NCBI GenBank assembly: GCA_022701365.1
Contig: JAKUHH010000395.1
Location: 496,001 to 560,000 of the forward strand
DNA length: 64,000 nucleotides
Reading direction: 5' to 3'
From: Mycocentrospora acerina
Taxonomy: Eukaryota; Ascomycota; Dothideomycetes; Pleosporales
Shown here: positions 60,201 through 64,000 of the stretch, piece by piece
How the letters are laid out: each line of letters begins with the position of its first letter
How positions within the stretch are numbered: the first letter of the stretch is position 1
Made by a program: the position numbers and the translations under genes
Notes under the pieces: generated by a model
Told to the model about the DNA's origin: nothing
Databases searched by the model: none
The model's input: the letters and a program-made list of their open reading frames with translations, nothing else

Positions 60201-61779
60201 CGATCGAGCCATGCTTTCCTGCGAATGAGATGGAGGTACGGCATCGGCCAACACCGGAGTGGAGGTGGTGACCATGTTGAAACGGTCCACCGAACCCCTT
60301 GAGCTCGTGCTGTCGGAACCAAGTTCATCAAAATGCAGATCCAGCCGCGGGTCAGAGTAGGTGGAACTCGAGCTTAAGCTGTTCATGACGACCGAATCCC
60401 CTTTTCGGTGTGTTGCTGCACGCTCAATCGCACCAACGATGCACTGGCGTTCTTTCTCGCGGCCGATAAGTTTGAGCGGGAGATTGAAGAAGCAGCTGAT
60501 GTCTTTGGAACCTATCTGGAAGTTATTTAGACCTTCGCTGTCCCCGTCGGACAGAAGCTCGCGTATGCGAGCCAAGTCAAACTTGAGGCCAGAGGTCGAG
60601 TGGTAGCGGTCCTCGATATTCCTCTGCGTCATGCGCTGGATGACGTCGGACAAGGCGAGTGGTATATCGATGCGCTTGGAAGACACGGGGGGGATGCGCT
60701 TGCTGATGACATTCTGCATGACGTCAAGAGCCGTCGAGCCATCAAAAGGCGTGGCGCCGCAGAGCATGGCGTAGAAGAGGATTCCCAGGCTGTAGATGTC
60801 GGTGCGGCTGTCGGGCTCTGCAGGCATGCGGCCCGTCTGCTCGGGGGCGATGAAGGCGACTTTGAGTTCGATGCCCACTTCTTTGCTCAGAGCGTTCCAG
60901 CCGGCCGACGTCAGGCCATTTTCAAACGACCTGGCGCCGCTGCCAAAGTTGATCATTCTGACGATGCCGTCCTGGGCAAAGTGGAAGGCGTCGCCTCGCA
61001 GCTCGCCGTGGACGATTTCGTGTCCATGGTGCAGGATCTCGAGCGACTCTGTGGCACCCACGGCAAAGTCCAAAAAGGTAAGCAGCGGCACGCCGCACAC
61101 GGGCTGCAGCAAGGGGGCGGGCAGCGGGTCGCGCTCGCGGGCGAAGCTGTAGCAGTTGGGGCCAAAGGTGACGAGGTCCTTGAGGTAGTTCTCGCCGGGG
61201 GCCTCGAAGATGCTGGCGACGAGGGGCTCCTCGCCGGGCTTGGTGGGCAGGCGCACGAACTCAATGGGGCGCACAAAGTGGCGGCCGGTGGGGTCCGACT
61301 TGGTCATGACCAGCTGGGAGAGCTGGAACTCGCGCTCGAGGCGCAGGGTGTGGTGGGACACGCGACACACGACGGGGCGGCCATTGTGGTGGACGTCGGC
61401 GTCGAGCGAGGGCGGCGGCGACGGGTGGGCGAGGGCGGTGGCGGAGACGGTGACGGGGCTGGCATCGCTGCCCGAGGAGCGGTGGGTGCGTACGAGGGCG
61501 GGGCGGGTCGAGTCGGGCGAGTGGGCGGTGCGTGTCCGCGAGGAGTGGGAGCGGTCGCGGTCGCGGTCGCGGTGGGGTCGCTGGTGGCCAAAGAAGTGCC
61601 AGTTGTCGTAGGACTGCGGGCGGGCGTCAGCACGGCACGGCGGCGGGGTTGGGGGGCCTGCGCACCGAGTGGAAGGGCTCAATGTCCGAGTCCCAGACGT
61701 AGTCGTGCAGCTCGAGCAGGCAGGCCAGAATGTAGGCAAAGCGCGCGGGTCGCGCCGATGCTGGAGTCGTGAGTGTCAT
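54254..61779 (-). CDS. Group X hybrid histidine kinase (kinase-like/AAA/GAF/HisKA/HATPase/REC)
   Basis: Exons on the minus strand are 61779-61666, 61613-57833, 57679-55869, 55810-54823 and 54762-54254 (2400 aa). The architecture is that of S. pombe Mak2/Mak3 and Candida Chk1. A Ser/Thr-kinase-like domain (about 115-385) keeps APEQTGRMPAEPDSRTDIYS but has VHGELRGD in place of HRDLKxxN and INFGSG in place of DFG, so it is probably a pseudokinase. An AAA-type ATPase follows with P-loop EGSTGLGKS (about 576-584), then a helical repeat region to about 1650, GAF (about 1667-1850) and HisKA with His1900 in FLANVSHELRTPLNG. The HATPase (YKFTPKG, DTGIGIP, GGTGLGLS) and receiver domain (Asp2221 in LMDVQMPHCDGYE) come next. 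A disordered tail with polyproline closes it. Such kinases sense peroxide and other stresses. The 38-residue first exon is supported by phase and a GTGCTGAC branch site. An in-frame ATG at 61974 would add 65 residues and is less likely. Confidence 0.92.
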
Positions 61780-62472
61780 GGCGCTAGTGGGAGCAAGGTT
61801 CTGTGGATCGCGACATGATGGCCTACAGCGAGGCGGCGGCGGGCATGGCGCGTCGCCGGATGACGTCGCGGCGAGGGCGGAGGAGGGTGGGTGGGTGGTG
61901 GCGACTGGACGGCGACGCAGACAGGCCGGTTGCGTGCAGCGTCGGGGTCGAGGCTCTGCTGCCCATTGCTGCACCGGCTGACTGGCGTGGTGCCAGTTCC
62001 AGAATGCCGTCTCGGGGCGCCCCCGCGGCGTGATTGGCCTGGCGTGGCCTGTGTCGACGTCGATGACTAGGCGTGACTAGACATGACTACGACTGCGACG
62101 GCCAGACGGCCATGAACACGGCCATGGACGCGATCGTGGACACAGCCATGGCCACGCCCACCCATACAGCCATCAACACACCCGCCTCGCCCAGCAGAGC
62201 CTGACACCCGCCCTGCCCTGCCCTGACACGCCTTGCCCTGACGCGCCCAGCCCTGCCCCACCACGGCCATCCACCTACATAGCACATGCGTGGGACATGG
62301 GCGATGCACACATGCACACACCTCCGCCTACACCTGCACACTCCTCTGCCTGGACATATCCACACACGCACTCCTACTCACGTGCACACAACCGCAACCA
62401 CATCCACATCCACACCCACGCCCACGCCCACGCCCACACCCCAACACATGCACACACCCGCCCGCCTGCACA
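61780..62472. other. Divergent promoter region, kinase and ankyrin/DIL genes
   Basis: These 693 bp lie between two divergent starts. On the minus strand an 11-codon uORF (see 61784-61816) precedes the kinase. GGCCATGGAC-type imperfect repeats occur at about 62098-62175. A CCCTG/CTTGC pentamer array lies at about 62204-62262, and a CACACCCACG repeat at about 62405-62462 directly before the ankyrin/DIL ATG. Confidence 0.55.
61784..61816 (-). promoter_or_regulatory. uORF ending 4 nt before the group X kinase start
   Basis: On the minus strand ATG at 61816 opens a 10-codon frame (MSRSTEPCSH) closed by TAG at 61786-61784. Only CGCC separates this stop from the kinase ATG at 61779. It can act only if the leader starts upstream of 61816. 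Confidence 0.45.
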
Positions 62473-64000
62473 ATGGACGACGACGACGACGCCCCCAAGC
62501 CGCGCCAGCTCCCCGCCGACCTGCCCACCTCGCTCGATGACCGCCGCACCGTCGCCGTCATGGCCGACGAGACGGAAATGTACGATGCATGGCAGGGTGA
62601 GTGCGCCCGCCCCTTCCCTCTGCCTGTCCCATCCCTCTGCCTGTCCCTTCCCTCTGCCTGTCCCTTGCCCCCACCACCAGTCCCTTCCCTCCACCAGTCC
62701 CTTCCCTCCACCAGTCCCTTCCCTCCACCAGTCCCTTCCCTCCACCAGTCCCTTCCCTCCACCAGTCCCTTCCCTCCACCAGTCCCTTCCCTCCACCAGT
62801 CCCTTCCCTCCACCAGTCCCTTCCCTCCACCAGTCCCTTCCCTCCACCAGTCCCTTCCCTCCACCACCATACTAACCACACCCCTTCCCCCCCCACCATT
62901 GTGCTCACAACCCCCAGGCCAGTCGCAATTCCTCACCACCCCCCTCCCCGCCCGCCCTCTGACCTTCAACCTCTCCCTCGACGACCCCGCCTTTGGCGAC
63001 GAGGACATGCAGCAGCTCGAGGACAGCGACAGCCGCCTGGTCCAGATGCTCGCCCACCAGGCCCGCCTGAAAAACGACAACCTGGGCGATGAGGCAAAGG
63101 TCGTCGCCGACGACAAGCTGTCGCCCGCCGAGAAGCGCGAGGCTTTGCAGGGCCTCTTCACCCTGGCCGCCTCCAACGGCGAGCTCGAGCGCGTCAGGCG
63201 GCTGCTCGACGGCACCACCAGAGAATACATCAACATCAACGGCGTCGACGCCGAGGGCACCCCTCCGCTCGTCTACGCCAGCTGCTTTGGCCACGAGCAT
63301 GTCGCCGCAGCCTTGATCGCAGAGGGCGCAGAGGTCGACAGCCAGGACAAGAACCGCTGGACACCCCTCATGTGGGCCATGACCAACCGCCACAAGGACA
63401 TTGTCAAGCTCCTCCTCGACCACGGAGCCTCGACCGACGTAAAGTCCTCGGCAGGACGGACCGCCTTTGACTTTGTCGAGCCCAACAGCGAAATCTCAGA
63501 CTACCTGCACGAGAGCGGCTATGCGATTGGCAATGCAGGCGTCGGCGACGACTTTTACAGCTCGGGCTTCTCGCAGGACCGCTTCGAACAGGAGATGCAG
63601 GAGAATGAGCTGAAGCGCCGGATGATGATGGAAAGCGCTTTCAATCTAGAGGTTGACATTGGGAACCTGGGTCTTGACGAACAGCCCGAGGTGAGCCGTC
63701 CCCTCCTCCTTTTTCTCCCACACCAAACTCCTGCTGATTAGCCCAGTCTCCCGAAGAACCAGAAGAAGAGGCGCAACAATTCGTCTGGGACAGGTGCCTC
63801 AACGATCAGATGTTTGTCTTCCAGGAAAGCGAACTCGAGCACATTCTCGACATAATCATAACAAACATGACACCACAGCGTTCCCCTTCGCAAAAGCCAG
63901 TCCCCGCAAACATTTTATTTCTCAGCGCTCGCTACGCGCACTATCACGCCAGTGCAGACTTGCTGGAGACGCTCCTCGTGACCGCCATGAAGAAGATCAA
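62473..64000 (+). CDS. Ankyrin-repeat and DIL-domain protein, 5' part
   Basis: Exons are 62473-62596, 62918-63690 and 63747 onward, cut by the window edge (about 383 residues in view). The start MDDDDDAPKPRQLP is acidic. After intron 1 comes FNLSLDDPAFGDEDMQQLED, then ankyrin repeats (LFTLAASNGELERVRRLLDG, TPPLVYASCFGHEHVAAALI, WTPLMWAMTNRHKDIVKLLL, FDFVEPNSEISDYL). The third exon begins a dilute (DIL)-like region (FVWDRCLNDQMFVFQESELE, ILFLSARYAHYHASADLLE). DIL domains occur in class V myosin tails and in fungal ankyrin/DIL proteins, and mediate binding to vesicle or polarity factors. The cargo or partner is unknown. Intron 1 is 321 nt, stop-free in the coding frame and filled by a minisatellite; intron 2 is 56 nt. 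Confidence 0.82.
62614..62864 (+). repeat. 17-bp minisatellite filling intron 1 of the ankyrin/DIL gene
   Basis: Eleven exact or near-exact copies of CAGTCCCTTCCCTCCAC start every 17 bp from 62678 to 62848. About three diverged copies with CTCTGCCTGTCCC precede them with the same period. Each unit reads as a pyrimidine tract followed by CCACCAG, i.e. like a 3' splice site. Confidence 0.93.

Noticed and set aside
60600..61772. 390-codon plus-strand frame opposite the group X kinase
   Set aside because: It is an antisense shadow of a GC-rich coding exon with Gly/Arg/Val-rich composition and no family resemblance.
61780..61974. 65-residue N-terminal extension of the group X kinase from ATG 61974
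   Set aside because: The extension is Arg/Pro/Cys-rich with random-like composition. MTLTTPASARPARF at 61779 is the more natural start, though leader mapping would decide.
62614..62864. Possible CRISPR-like array
   Set aside because: Units are directly tandem at 17 bp with no spacers, in a eukaryotic intron; it is a minisatellite.

Overview
The window is nuclear DNA of a filamentous ascomycete, most likely a Dothideomycete of the Pleosporales type. Evidence for this: genes are split by short introns (about 46-80 nt, GT...AG, with CTAAC/CTGAC-like branch sites), intergenic regions are 0.3-2.8 kb, and the gene set is typically fungal (nudE, RMT2, multidomain ACC1, hybrid histidine kinases, a PL3 pectate lyase). 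The class assignment is an inference; no rRNA or species marker is present. I support 19 protein-coding genes, of which the first and last are cut by the window edges. I saw no tRNA, rRNA, transposon or CRISPR array.

Layout. 1-701: 3' end of a muniscin/Syp1-type endocytosis adaptor. 3518-9665 (+): PAS-containing hybrid histidine kinase, 2014 aa, with a 28-codon uORF whose stop overlaps the main ATG. 10916-11858 (+): cytochrome b561-type membrane protein with a 12-nt microexon. 12407-13310 (-): Cys-rich GPI-anchored surface protein. 15367-15904 (-): ABM-fold monooxygenase-like protein. 16512-23585 (-): acetyl-CoA carboxylase, 2292 aa. 25715-27580 (-): NudE. 28326-29880 (-): mitochondrial-carrier-family protein, probably peroxisomal, with an amphipathic tail. 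31453-33859 (+): secreted pectate lyase (PL3) with a long nested Ser/Gly/Thr/Lys repeat. 34389-35498 (+): F-box-like protein. 35980-37282 (+): RMT2 arginine methyltransferase. 37337-38497 (-): dienelactone-hydrolase-like/SnoaL-like fusion. 39012-39896 (+): mitochondrial 1-Cys peroxiredoxin. 40511-41554 (+): carnitine/acylcarnitine carrier. 43201-45904 (+): Reb1/TTF1-like Myb protein. 47342-48779 (+): acyltransferase-3 membrane protein. 49979-52191 (-): coiled-coil protein. 54254-61779 (-): 2400-aa group X (Chk1/Mak2/Mak3-type) hybrid histidine kinase. 62473-end (+): ankyrin/DIL-domain protein.

How the genes relate. This is ordinary fungal chromosome, not a biosynthetic cluster. Recurring themes are two-component signalling (two very large hybrid kinases 45 kb apart), acyl-CoA metabolism (ACC1, the carnitine carrier and the putative peroxisomal nucleotide carrier), dynein and endocytic trafficking (NudE, Syp1, ankyrin/DIL) and the cell surface or secretome (PL3 lyase, GPI protein, b561). 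The most unusual points are: the PL3 lyase with four near-identical 210-bp higher-order repeats; an intron of the ankyrin/DIL gene built from 11 tandem 17-bp units that each look like a 3' splice site; uORFs ending at or a few bases before the start codons of both histidine kinases; and a 12-nt microexon.

Exon boundaries were worked out by hand from splice motifs, reading-frame phase and protein-family continuity. None is supported by RNA data here.
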